Shown here: in pieces, positions 26,211-33,972 of the stretch
Position numbering within the stretch: position 1 is the stretch's first letter
How the letters are laid out: each line of letters opens with the position of its first letter
Program-made: the position numbers and the translations under genes
NCBI GenBank assembly: GCA_028685295.1
Contig: JAQUEL010000009.1
Location: 1 to 35,509, forward strand
Source: a bacterium
Lineage (GTDB): Bacteria; UBP13; UBA5359
Reading direction: 5' to 3'
DNA length: 35,509 bases
Notes under the pieces: generated by a model
What the model was told of the DNA's origin: nothing
Database searches by the model: none
What the model saw: the letters and a program-made list of their open reading frames with translations, nothing else

Positions 26211-27176
26211 CTACGTTCCGGACCAGTAAAACCCAAACATTTCACTGATGGAAACGTTCTTGTAAATACGCCGGATTGCCTCGCCCAACATCGGCGCCAC
26301 CGTCAGCACTTTTATTTTATCCAGCATCATCTCCGGAGGAACAGGAATGGTATCGGTAACAAGCACTTCTTTTATTGGTGCCTTCTTAAGGCGCTCAATG
26401 GCAGGTCCTGACAGCACGGCATGCGTAGCACAGGTATATATGGCCTTGGCACCGCAATTCACCAGAGCCTGGGCACCATTGACCAGAGTCCCGGCGGTAT
26501 CTATCATGTCGTCGGCCATAATACAGTTCTTTCCGGCCACCTGACCGATAATTTCGCTGATCTCAGCTTCGCCAGGTTGCGGCCGGCGCTTGACCAGAAT
26601 AGCTAGTGAAGCGCCCAGCCTTTCCGCCATGGTTCGGGAAAGTTTAACTCTTCCTACATCAGGGGAAACAACACAGAGATCGGGTATTCGTTTCTTGGAA
26701 AAGTAATCCACCAGCACCGGCATAGCGGTTAGGTGATCTACGTTAATATCAAAAAAGCCCTGTATCTGGCTGGAATGCAGGTCCATGGTCAGTATCCTGT
26801 CTGCACCTGCTACCGTGATGAGATCAGCCACCAGCTTGGCTGTTATGGGCTCTCTTCCTGTAGCCTTGCGATCCTGTCTGGCATAGCCGTAATACGGAAT
26901 TACGGCCGTGATATGGCGGGCAGAAGCGCGCTTAAGGGCATCTGTCATAACCAAAAGCTCCATCAAGCTATGGTTAACGGGCCTGGATGTGGGTTGTACA
27001 ACAAATACATCGCACCCGCGCACACTTTCTTCCAGCTTTATTCGAACCTCTCCATTGTTGAAAGTCGTCGCCAACGCTTTACCCAGCGGTAGATTCAGAT
27101 AACCGGCGATATTCTTTGCCAGCCTGGGATTGGCATTCCCCGTAAAAATCTTTACTTCCTTGCTGTCAACCTGCAT
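26211..27176 (-). CDS. prs: Ribose-phosphate pyrophosphokinase
   Basis: 'MQVDSKEVKIFTGNANPRLAKNIAGYLNLPLGKA', 'DLHSSQIQGFFDINVDHLTA', 'IMADDMIDTAGTLVNGAQAL'. ATG at 27174-27176; C-terminus 'VSISEMF'. Confidence 0.97.
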   Translation of the reverse strand: MQVDSKEVKIFTGNANPRLAKNIAGYLNLPLGKALATTFNNGEVRIKLEESVRGCDVFVVQPTSRPVNHSLMELLVMTDALKRASARHITAVIPYYGYARQDRKATGREPITAKLVADLITVAGADRILTMDLHSSQIQGFFDINVDHLTAMPVLVDYFSKKRIPDLCVVSPDVGRVKLSRTMAERLGASLAILVKRRPQPGEAEISEIIGQVAGKNCIMADDMIDTAGTLVNGAQALVNCGAKAIYTCATHAVLSGPAIERLKKAPIKEVLVTDTIPVPPEMMLDKIKVLTVAPMLGEAIRRIYKNVSISEMFGFYWSGT

Positions 27177-28539
27177 TGTTTCCCTTCCCCCAATCCCTCG
27201 TTTTAATAGCCCTGGCCGGCATACCGACGGCCACTTTCCAGGGAGGCACATCTTTATTCACCACCGCTCCGGCGCCTGTTACCGCACCATCACCTACCGT
27301 AACGGGAGCTATGAGCTTGGTATCACTGCCAATAAATGCCTCATCACCGACAACCGTATGATGCTTTTTCCGGCCATCATAGTTGCAGGTAATGGTCCCA
27401 GCCCCTATATTGACGTTCTCTCCCAAGCTGGCGTCGCCAATATAGCTGAGATGCGGCACTGCGCTGCCTTTACCTATCTGAGAGTTTTTGATCTCCACAA
27501 AGCTTCCTGCTCTGGATCCCTCTGCCAGCCTATTTCCCGGCCGGAGATAGGCGTATGGACCAATGGCTACGCCATCATCAAGATCGCTGTCCTGGACGGT
27601 ACTGTTCCGTATCTGGACATCTTTACCTAAGCGAACATTGATAAGATGAGCACCGGGACCTATGCTACAGCCTTTTCCGATGGATGTCTCTCCCTCTATA
27701 ATGGTAAAAGGATGAATTACGGTATCCTGCCCAATACTGACGGAATCTTCTATAAATGTGGAGTCGGGATCTATAATAGTGATGCCTTCGAGCATCCAGG
27801 ATTCAAGGATGCGGCTGCGCATGATCTTATCCGCTCGTGATAAATAAAGACGATCGTTTATACCCATAACCTCATTGGAATCGTCAGCTATCAGCGCTTC
27901 CGCCCTATCTTCATCCGCCAGCATAGCTACAACATCAGTTAGATAATACTCTCCCTGGGCATTATCACATCCTATTCTGCCCAGACAATTCAGTAGAAGC
28001 TCCGTATCAAAGGCGTAGACCGCCGCATTTATCTCTTTTATCTTTTGCTCTTCGATATTTGCATCCTTGGTTTCGACTATAGCTTTGACCTCTCCGTCTT
28101 TGCCTCGCACAACCCGCCCGTAGCTACCAGGATCGGCAAGAAGAGCTGACAACATGGCCACACCGACTTCCTTCTCACGCCGAAGCCGACAAAGCCTATC
28201 TATGGTCGCAGCTCTGAGTAAAGGGGTATCTCCCGGCAGGATCAGCGTAGTGCCGTCATAGCCTTTTAGCAGGGGAGCCGCCATCATGGCAGCATGACCG
28301 GTGCCCAACTGCTCTGTTTGCAACACAATTTCAGCCCGGCTGCGGCAAAGAGCCGATACCTGTTCAGCCCCATAGCCGGCGACGACTATGATGCGTCCTA
28401 CTCCCGCTGCATTCAGTATATTCAGAATATGATCCAGAATTGGCCGTCCACAGACCTTATGCAAAACCTTGGGCAAGGCGGATTTCATTCTGGTCCCCTT
28501 GCCGGCGGCTAGAACCACAGCCGTTATGGAAGCGCTCAT
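27166..28539 (-). CDS. glmU: Bifunctional UDP-N-acetylglucosamine pyrophosphorylase / glucosamine-1-phosphate acetyltransferase
   Basis: 457 aa; 'VVLAAGKGTRMKSALPKVLHKVCGRPILDHI', left-handed beta helix hexapeptides, 'GENVNIGAGTITCNYDGRKKHHTVVGDEAFIGSDTKLIAPV'. Overlaps the prs start. Confidence 0.98.
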   Translation of the reverse strand: MSASITAVVLAAGKGTRMKSALPKVLHKVCGRPILDHILNILNAAGVGRIIVVAGYGAEQVSALCRSRAEIVLQTEQLGTGHAAMMAAPLLKGYDGTTLILPGDTPLLRAATIDRLCRLRREKEVGVAMLSALLADPGSYGRVVRGKDGEVKAIVETKDANIEEQKIKEINAAVYAFDTELLLNCLGRIGCDNAQGEYYLTDVVAMLADEDRAEALIADDSNEVMGINDRLYLSRADKIMRSRILESWMLEGITIIDPDSTFIEDSVSIGQDTVIHPFTIIEGETSIGKGCSIGPGAHLINVRLGKDVQIRNSTVQDSDLDDGVAIGPYAYLRPGNRLAEGSRAGSFVEIKNSQIGKGSAVPHLSYIGDASLGENVNIGAGTITCNYDGRKKHHTVVGDEAFIGSDTKLIAPVTVGDGAVTGAGAVVNKDVPPWKVAVGMPARAIKTRDWGKGNNAG

Positions 28540-28565
28540 CAGGAACTCCTTCCCAACACCAATAG

Positions 28566-28585
28566 CCGAAGGAAGGCTCCTTCGG
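28566..28585. repeat. Hairpin CCGAAGGA-AGGC-TCCTTCGG between tRNA-Gln and glmU
   Basis: Perfect 8-bp arms. The T-run lies on the + strand side. Confidence 0.55.
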
Positions 28586-28607
28586 TCCTTTTTCAGCGCA
28601 AAGGGAT

Positions 28608-28681
28608 TGGCTTCGGGGCCAGGATTCGAACCTGGAACCTCGGCTCCAAAGGCCGGTGTGATACCTTTTCACCACCCCGAA
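28608..28681 (-). tRNA. tRNA-Gln (anticodon UUG), CCA encoded
   Basis: Minus strand TTCGGGGTGGTGAAAAGGTATCACACCGGCCTTTGGAGCCGAGGTTCCAGGTTCGAATCCTGGCCCCGAAGCCA. 7-bp acceptor stem, T-arm CCAGG-TTCGAAT-CCTGG, loop CTTTGGA. Confidence 0.96.
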
Positions 28682-28725
28682 ATATCATTGCGCAGTATGC
28701 ATGCCTACACGGCAGACACGGCTAG

Positions 28726-28754
28726 ATTATACTTAATTCGGGGAAGAGTGTCAA
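28726..28754 (-). promoter_or_regulatory. Consensus sigma70/A promoter TTGACA-17-TATAAT for tRNA-Gln (and possibly glmU operon)
   Basis: -35 at 28749-28754, 17-nt spacer, -10 at 28726-28731, about 45 nt upstream of the tRNA 5' end. Confidence 0.9.
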
Positions 28755-28885
28755 TTTTAAAAAACAGAAAAAGAGGCTTAAAGGATACCCTTGAGTCATC
28801 CATCACAGACCATAAAGAATCCTTCTACGTTAATGGCTTTAACGAAGCTAAAAAGGTTGTATGCTGTTAAGGAGCAGCCTTCTTT

Positions 28886-29137
28886 TCAGGCCTTGTTGTA
28901 AGCGTCCAGCACCGCCGCCTGAATCATCTCCCGAGCCTCTGTCGTGATGGGGTGAGCAATATCCTTATACTCTCCCTCTACCGTTTTACGACTGGGCATG
29001 GCTACAAACAGACCGTTTTGTCCTTCGATAACCTTGAGATCATGAACTACGAAAATTTCATCAATAGTTATCGAGACAAAAGCTCTGGTTCGCCCTTCAG
29101 ACTCGATCTTGCGTACGCGAACATCCGTAATATTCAT
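28886..29137 (-). CDS. spoVG: Septation/RNA-binding regulator SpoVG
   Basis: 83 aa '[80 protein letters not shown]'. Confidence 0.98.
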   Translation of the reverse strand: MNITDVRVRKIESEGRTRAFVSITIDEIFVVHDLKVIEGQNGLFVAMPSRKTVEGEYKDIAHPITTEAREMIQAAVLDAYNKA

Positions 29138-29158
29138 GCATTACCTCCTGATATATTT

Positions 29159-29187
29159 ATTATAAGAGTGCCCGCTATTTTTTGCAA
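29159..29187 (-). promoter_or_regulatory. Candidate spoVG promoter TTGCAA-17-TATAAT
   Basis: -35 at 29182-29187, 17-nt spacer, -10 at 29159-29164, just upstream of aggaggt and ATG. Confidence 0.6.
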
Positions 29188-29387
29188 GCAACCGCATTGA
29201 CCAGAGGAATTGAAAGCAGGAAGCGAACCGGCGGCATATCACAGAGAAACGATCGAAAATCCGGGCAATGAGAACACCTTACTTCTCTTGGAGAGGAGAA
29301 CGCCACCTGCAAACAGAGCTTTTCGAGACTGTCAGACACGTTTTGGGCATACATCCAGCCGGACAACAAGAGGGTGTAAAATAATTT

Positions 29388-29924
29388 GTGCTTTTACCTA
29401 ACTCAAATAAGCGCTACATAGAAGAAGCCGGCATAGAGGTCATCAGCAAGGTCAGGGATGACAGCAGTCCTGATAAATACAGCAAGAGCAATTTCGAGAT
29501 AAACCTTGAGCAGAATGAAGTAACCTGTCCGGCCGGACACATCACCAGCAAATACAGCTATGACAAGGATAACAAAAAGAGAAGGATTCGCAGTTACAAG
29601 TTCAAGGCCAGCTTATGTAACGAGTGCCTACATAAAGATAAATGCACCAAGTCCGGTAAAGGCAAAGCCATAACCCTGAATTACCATGAAGCCAAGCTGC
29701 AGAAGGCCAGACAAGATCAGCAGAGCGAAGAGTTTAAAAACCTATATTCCCGCAGGTCTACCGTCGAGCGTAAGGTATCCGAAGAGATGCATCGACACGA
29801 CTGTCGTCAGGCCCGGTGGATCGGCAGGGCCAAGACAAAGCAGCAATTACTGTTGGCGGCGGCTATGATCAATTTCAAGCGGCTGGGCAAAATAGCCCCG
29901 CTGGTGCTAATGCCGACAGAATGA
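29388..29924 (+). pseudogene. IS1182-family transposase, C-terminal fragment
   Basis: 'VTCPAGHITSKYSYDKDNKKRRIRSYKFKASLCNECLHKDKCTKSGKGKAITLNYHEAKLQKARQDQQSEEFKNLYSRRSTVERKVSEEMHRHDCRQARWIGRAKTKQQLLLAAAMINFKRL' is the zinc-ribbon plus DDE C-terminal pattern. The N-terminal half is absent. Confidence 0.85.
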
Positions 29925-30063
29925 AACGGAAAGACAGGGATAATACTATGCTCAAGGTGCGCCTATGCAATTATCAATGTGCTGCTGGCCTTAATCGGCC
30001 AGTTGTTTTGAAACAACCCTGTGAATTAAAGGCTGCTATCCAAGCGCCTTTGTCACTGGACTC

Positions 30064-30500
30064 CTAGTAAACAAGAGCAGCCTGATAAAGCTCTCTCACG
30101 CATTTCAACCAGATATTACCCGAGTCATAACCAAAATGTATATCTGCTATATCTTCATCTTTAGCGGGAAGGAACCAACAGGTTTCTTCTCCCCTTTCAA
30201 AAACTGCACCTAAAAAAGCAGCTATAATACCAGGACCGAAGTTAGGCCAGATAGCTGACAAAGCATCTTCCATGAATTTCAAACATGACTCATAATTCCA
30301 CCTGTCAGCTATAACCGATGAGGTATGAAAAGGTCGTAGAAAGCGGTGAAATCGTATCGTGGCAGAGCCGGCTCCTGCCTGCCTGGAGCACACCCACTGA
30401 TGATTATCTGTATTAAAGGCTGCTTCAGTTTACCTGCCCACCAACGACGACTACGTTCCTTGATACACTCCCAGCGTTCAACATTAAAATCAATGTTTAT
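30064..30500 (-). pseudogene. Uroporphyrinogen decarboxylase (URO-D)-family protein, N-terminal fragment with frameshift
   Basis: 30309..30500 reads INIDFNVERWECIKERSRRWWAGKLKQPLIQIIISGCAPGRQEPALPRYDFTAFYD..; after a frameshift, 30064..~30318 reads ADRWNYESCLKFMEDALSAIWPNFGPGIIAAFLGAVFERGEETCWFLPAKDEDIADIHFGYDSGNIWLKCVRELYQAALV. The C-terminal half is absent. Confidence 0.65.
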
Positions 30501-30586
30501 CTATTTTTCATTTCCAAATAAATATTTTGAGGATATTGCCCATATAATCAGTGCTCGGGGTGCAGAGAGTTATAAATGATTTTTGA

Positions 30587-31327
30587 TCATAAGCATGCAC
30601 GATTCAGGACTTTTTCCTGATATAGGAAATTCCCGAATTCGCTCATTCGATGTGCATCAGATCCTTTAAGCAAAGGAACTCCTCTTTTTAAGGCTAATTT
30701 AGCCATTTTAACATCAATCTCTTCAAAGGGGCGATGGGAGTTGATTTCAAGCCCAACATGATACTTCTCAGCCTTCTCTACCAACCATTCTATTAACTCT
30801 TCTCCCACCAATACTTCATTTTCAACCAAAAGGATTCTGAAAGGGTGCGCAAGAACATCCACTTTTCCGCTGGAAAGCAAAGCTATTGTACACCTTTTGA
30901 ACTCCTTTATAATCTCCTTGGGTCGTCTCGTGACAATAGACGGCAAAAAATGAACAGCTCCTATAACTATATCAAGTTCCTTCCAAAAATCTTCCTCAAA
31001 AATCAAAGTGCCGTCCGAATAAACATCCAACTCTATGCCTGATAAAGCGCCACTCTCCTTAACTTCTATAATATATCTCTCTATTTTATGCCTGCCTTCT
31101 TCTCTATATTTCCTCAGTAAATCCTTGAAATCCTCCCTAAAGATACTCCCGGCAAGTTCTTTTGGGAAATAGAGGTGCGTACTATGATCAGTTACTGCGT
31201 AAACGATATTATTTTCTTTCGCCTGTATCCTTAGCTGCTCTAAGGTTATATCCTCACAGCAAGCCGAATAGGAGGTATGCACATGGACATCCAAATTTTC
31301 TTTAAGGGTGATACTTCTATCTTTCAT
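30587..31327 (-). CDS. PHP-domain phosphoesterase (histidinol-phosphatase-like)
   Basis: 246 aa; 'LDVHVHTSYSACCEDITLEQLRIQAKENNIVYAVTDHSTHLYF', 'GIELDVYSDG', 'VDVLAHPFRI', 'GSDAHRMSEFG'. Confidence 0.88.
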   Translation of the reverse strand: MKDRSITLKENLDVHVHTSYSACCEDITLEQLRIQAKENNIVYAVTDHSTHLYFPKELAGSIFREDFKDLLRKYREEGRHKIERYIIEVKESGALSGIELDVYSDGTLIFEEDFWKELDIVIGAVHFLPSIVTRRPKEIIKEFKRCTIALLSSGKVDVLAHPFRILLVENEVLVGEELIEWLVEKAEKYHVGLEINSHRPFEEIDVKMAKLALKRGVPLLKGSDAHRMSEFGNFLYQEKVLNRACL

Positions 31328-31330
31328 TGC

Positions 31331-31557
31331 TTACCGCAGTCTCCAGCACTCATCGATCATAGTCATATAATTTTCCACCGGCATAAAGGCGGCTATGCTG
31401 TTCCCGGAGCCTAAAGCATACCCGCCGGTAGAATAGATGCCGGATCTGGCCAAGGGTAATCGTTAAAAGTCTGCCAATCCTTGATTCGGTTGAAATCCGG
31501 CATCGGCTTTATAACGGTATTTTCAAGGCTTCCATAATTAGACATTTGATGTTTCAT
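31331..31557 (-). pseudogene. URO-D-family gene with internal deletion (N-terminal and C-terminal remnants joined out of frame)
   Basis: ATG at 31555-31557 overlaps the SBP stop. Frame 1 reads MKHQMSNYGSLENTVIKPMPDFNRIKDWQTFNDYPWPDPASILPAGML*; a shifted frame then gives GIYSTGGYALGSGNSIAAFMPVENYMTMIDECWRLR*, typical of the URO-D C-terminal 'GGYxLGSGNSIxxxxPxENYxxM'. Confidence 0.75.
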
Positions 31558-32888
31558 TTTTTCAACCCTTCGTTAAGTAATTTGTTGATTTTATCTGTAG
31601 CATTCAATGCTGCCTGTAATGCCGTCTGTTTTCCCAAATAAGCCAGTTCCAATTCATCCCCGATAATCTTCCGCCACCGGTCGGTAGGAGCATACGGTGT
31701 CAGAGGGCTTGGCACCGTATACTTCACTTCATCCATAAATACTTTATTGTACCCAGCAGGGTGATTAGGATTGTTTAAGAACATATCGGAGTCCGCAACC
31801 TTTTTGATGGCAGGAATGTTATAACCTGCCTTGGCTAGTTCCTGTTCACAATCTCCCACTACCAGGTATTCCATCAGCTTCCAGGCGGCTTCGGGGTGCT
31901 TGACCTTGTTACTCATCACCCATCCAAACGGTCCGGTATTCATATTCACCCGTTTTTTCTGATGCAGACCTGGCGCCACCCCCCATTTGAATCCTTTGAC
32001 TTGCTTCTGCAATATAGGCACATAGAACCTTCCGGCCAGGAACATACCCAATCTTCCTGTCTGAAAAAGCTGTAGTTGATTAGAATTCTGCATATCGCTG
32101 AGAGATGGCATAACTCTATCTTTAGCCCTGAGATCCACCATATATTGGAAGGCTTCAACGGCCTGCGGGCTGTCCAGCAGGCATTTCCTACCGTTAGGGC
32201 TGAAAACACTGCCACCGTTCTGAGCTACCAGCAGAGATATATCTCCTACCAAGCACCCGTATTGCCTAAGTCCGCCCTTACCTATGGTCAATTTACTTGC
32301 CGTCCGCCGAAATTCGTCCCAACTCATACTCTTGGTAGGATAAGATAGCCCTGCCTTATCAAACATATCTTTGTTATAAAAGAGTGTGTAGGCAGGAGAC
32401 CAGTCGGTCCCAAAGCCGTAGAGTTTCCCCCGGCCTATGGTATGGGTTTGCTTTTCGTATTTATACTTGTACAGCACCTGAGGGTAGAAATCATCCAATT
32501 TCAATACATTACTTTCGGAGATATATTTATCCAGCGGTTCCAGCGTATCTCTCTGCACATAGGCGGGGATATAATCCGGTGCCAATCTGAAGACGTCAGG
32601 AGGGGTGCCCCCGGCTATCATAGTCATGAGCTTGGCAAAATAATCCTGAGTAAACCATGTTTTTTTCACTTTGATATCCGGATTCTGTTTCATGAATTCA
32701 TCAAGAGATTTATCGATGATCTGGCAACCTACATCAGAGGGAGAATAGCCGCAGGCTACGGTGACAATCATCTTGCCGGACTGCGTATCTCTCTTTCCGC
32801 AACTCGTAAGGGCCGCTAGTATCCAGATTATACATATTACGGTCAAGCCGTAGAGGAATTTTCTTTTCATTTCCTTGTTTATATACAC
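31554..32888 (-). CDS. Extracellular solute-binding protein (family 1, sugar ABC transporter) lipoprotein
   Basis: 444 aa; 'LTVICIIWILAALTSCGKRD' lipobox; 'LMTMIAGGTPPDVFRLAPDYIPAYVQRDTLEPLDKYI', 'YTLFYNKDMFDKAGLSYPTKSMSWDEF'. Start may be the internal M at MKRKFLYG. Confidence 0.9.
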   Translation of the reverse strand: MYINKEMKRKFLYGLTVICIIWILAALTSCGKRDTQSGKMIVTVACGYSPSDVGCQIIDKSLDEFMKQNPDIKVKKTWFTQDYFAKLMTMIAGGTPPDVFRLAPDYIPAYVQRDTLEPLDKYISESNVLKLDDFYPQVLYKYKYEKQTHTIGRGKLYGFGTDWSPAYTLFYNKDMFDKAGLSYPTKSMSWDEFRRTASKLTIGKGGLRQYGCLVGDISLLVAQNGGSVFSPNGRKCLLDSPQAVEAFQYMVDLRAKDRVMPSLSDMQNSNQLQLFQTGRLGMFLAGRFYVPILQKQVKGFKWGVAPGLHQKKRVNMNTGPFGWVMSNKVKHPEAAWKLMEYLVVGDCEQELAKAGYNIPAIKKVADSDMFLNNPNHPAGYNKVFMDEVKYTVPSPLTPYAPTDRWRKIIGDELELAYLGKQTALQAALNATDKINKLLNEGLKK

Positions 32889-32890
32889 TC

Positions 32891-33940
32891 CTATTCCCTG
32901 ATAATCGTAATCGGGGAGGTAACCAGATGCTCGTTCCCCATCTGCACGTGAATAATATAGCCTGCTTTTTTTTCAGTTGCCTTCTCATCGATCCATTCAA
33001 GGACCAACTCATCTTCATCGGTTCTTACCTCATGAGCATATGTCAAACATCCGTTACGATATATGCATACCTTTGCCATTTGCTTCTGCTCCCAACTTTT
33101 AAGCGTATGAAAATGAAGCTTTATCAGTGGCTTACCCTTAACTCTATAGGGCTGCAGCGACGGTACGGGATCTATTTCCCTGATACGTATATAGCCGTGT
33201 ACAGCATACGCTCTTCTGTCATTCCAGGCAGACATTAAATCAGACATCGTTAAGTTGCCATGCACGTAAAGGAATGTAGCATTCATAGGTATTCTAGGAT
33301 CATCAGACGGTGGCTTGAACGGTTCGCATCCATTGTCTATTCCGCTACAGCACGCTATACCTGATGAAGCCGGCAGAGATAGCAGATAAAGGTAAGTGTT
33401 AAAATCGTGTGTAAAATATCCCGGCCAATCGATGGTAAAAAGCTCCAGATAATCAAAGTTATGCAACGGTGCCGTTTCTTCCACAGACGGACCGCTAAAC
33501 GGGCAAACTCTGGTCAGATAAGGATGATTCAACACGGCAGAGGAACGCTTTCCCTTCACATGTGCCGTGTGCTTCACACGGACGACGGCATACGGTATCG
33601 CCCCGGGGTTAAGCGCCATATCCATTGCCGTCAACAGCGGCACACAGAAATGATGCTCGCTCCTTCGTTTACCCGGAAAGCGCAGATGATGTTCAAGTGC
33701 CGGCACAAGAAGAAAATCTGATGTGCAGGCTCCTGCACATGCATCCTCATATTCGGGATACTCATCACCCCAGCCCCAATATCCTCCACGTCCTTCAGCT
33801 TCGTCACCATGGTCGCCGGCACAGAAAACAAAACTCATTCCCTGTTGCTTCAATTCCGCTGCCAATCCCGACGGCGATACCCGATATTCCACGGGATATT
33901 TGAAACTGGTATGATAGTGCAGGAGTCCGCCATGCCACAT
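32891..33940 (-). CDS. PHP-like / CehA-McbA-type metallohydrolase
   Basis: 349 aa; 'GLLHYHTSFKYP' H-x-H start, 'FCAGDHGDEAEG', 'PALEHHLRF', and a C-terminal beta domain. Confidence 0.6.
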   Translation of the reverse strand: MWHGGLLHYHTSFKYPVEYRVSPSGLAAELKQQGMSFVFCAGDHGDEAEGRGGYWGWGDEYPEYEDACAGACTSDFLLVPALEHHLRFPGKRRSEHHFCVPLLTAMDMALNPGAIPYAVVRVKHTAHVKGKRSSAVLNHPYLTRVCPFSGPSVEETAPLHNFDYLELFTIDWPGYFTHDFNTYLYLLSLPASSGIACCSGIDNGCEPFKPPSDDPRIPMNATFLYVHGNLTMSDLMSAWNDRRAYAVHGYIRIREIDPVPSLQPYRVKGKPLIKLHFHTLKSWEQKQMAKVCIYRNGCLTYAHEVRTDEDELVLEWIDEKATEKKAGYIIHVQMGNEHLVTSPITIIRE

Positions 33941-33972
33941 CGCTTGTTACACCCTCTTCCTGTTAGTCTTTT

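Noticed and set aside
28469-28870. 133-aa + strand ORF with 'GFEPGTSAPKAG'
   Set aside because: It is a read-through of the reverse complement of tRNA-Gln and the glmU 5' end.
29175-29369. 64-aa minus ORF upstream of spoVG
   Set aside because: No recognisable family, no RBS, overlaps the predicted spoVG promoter; probably a deletion scar.
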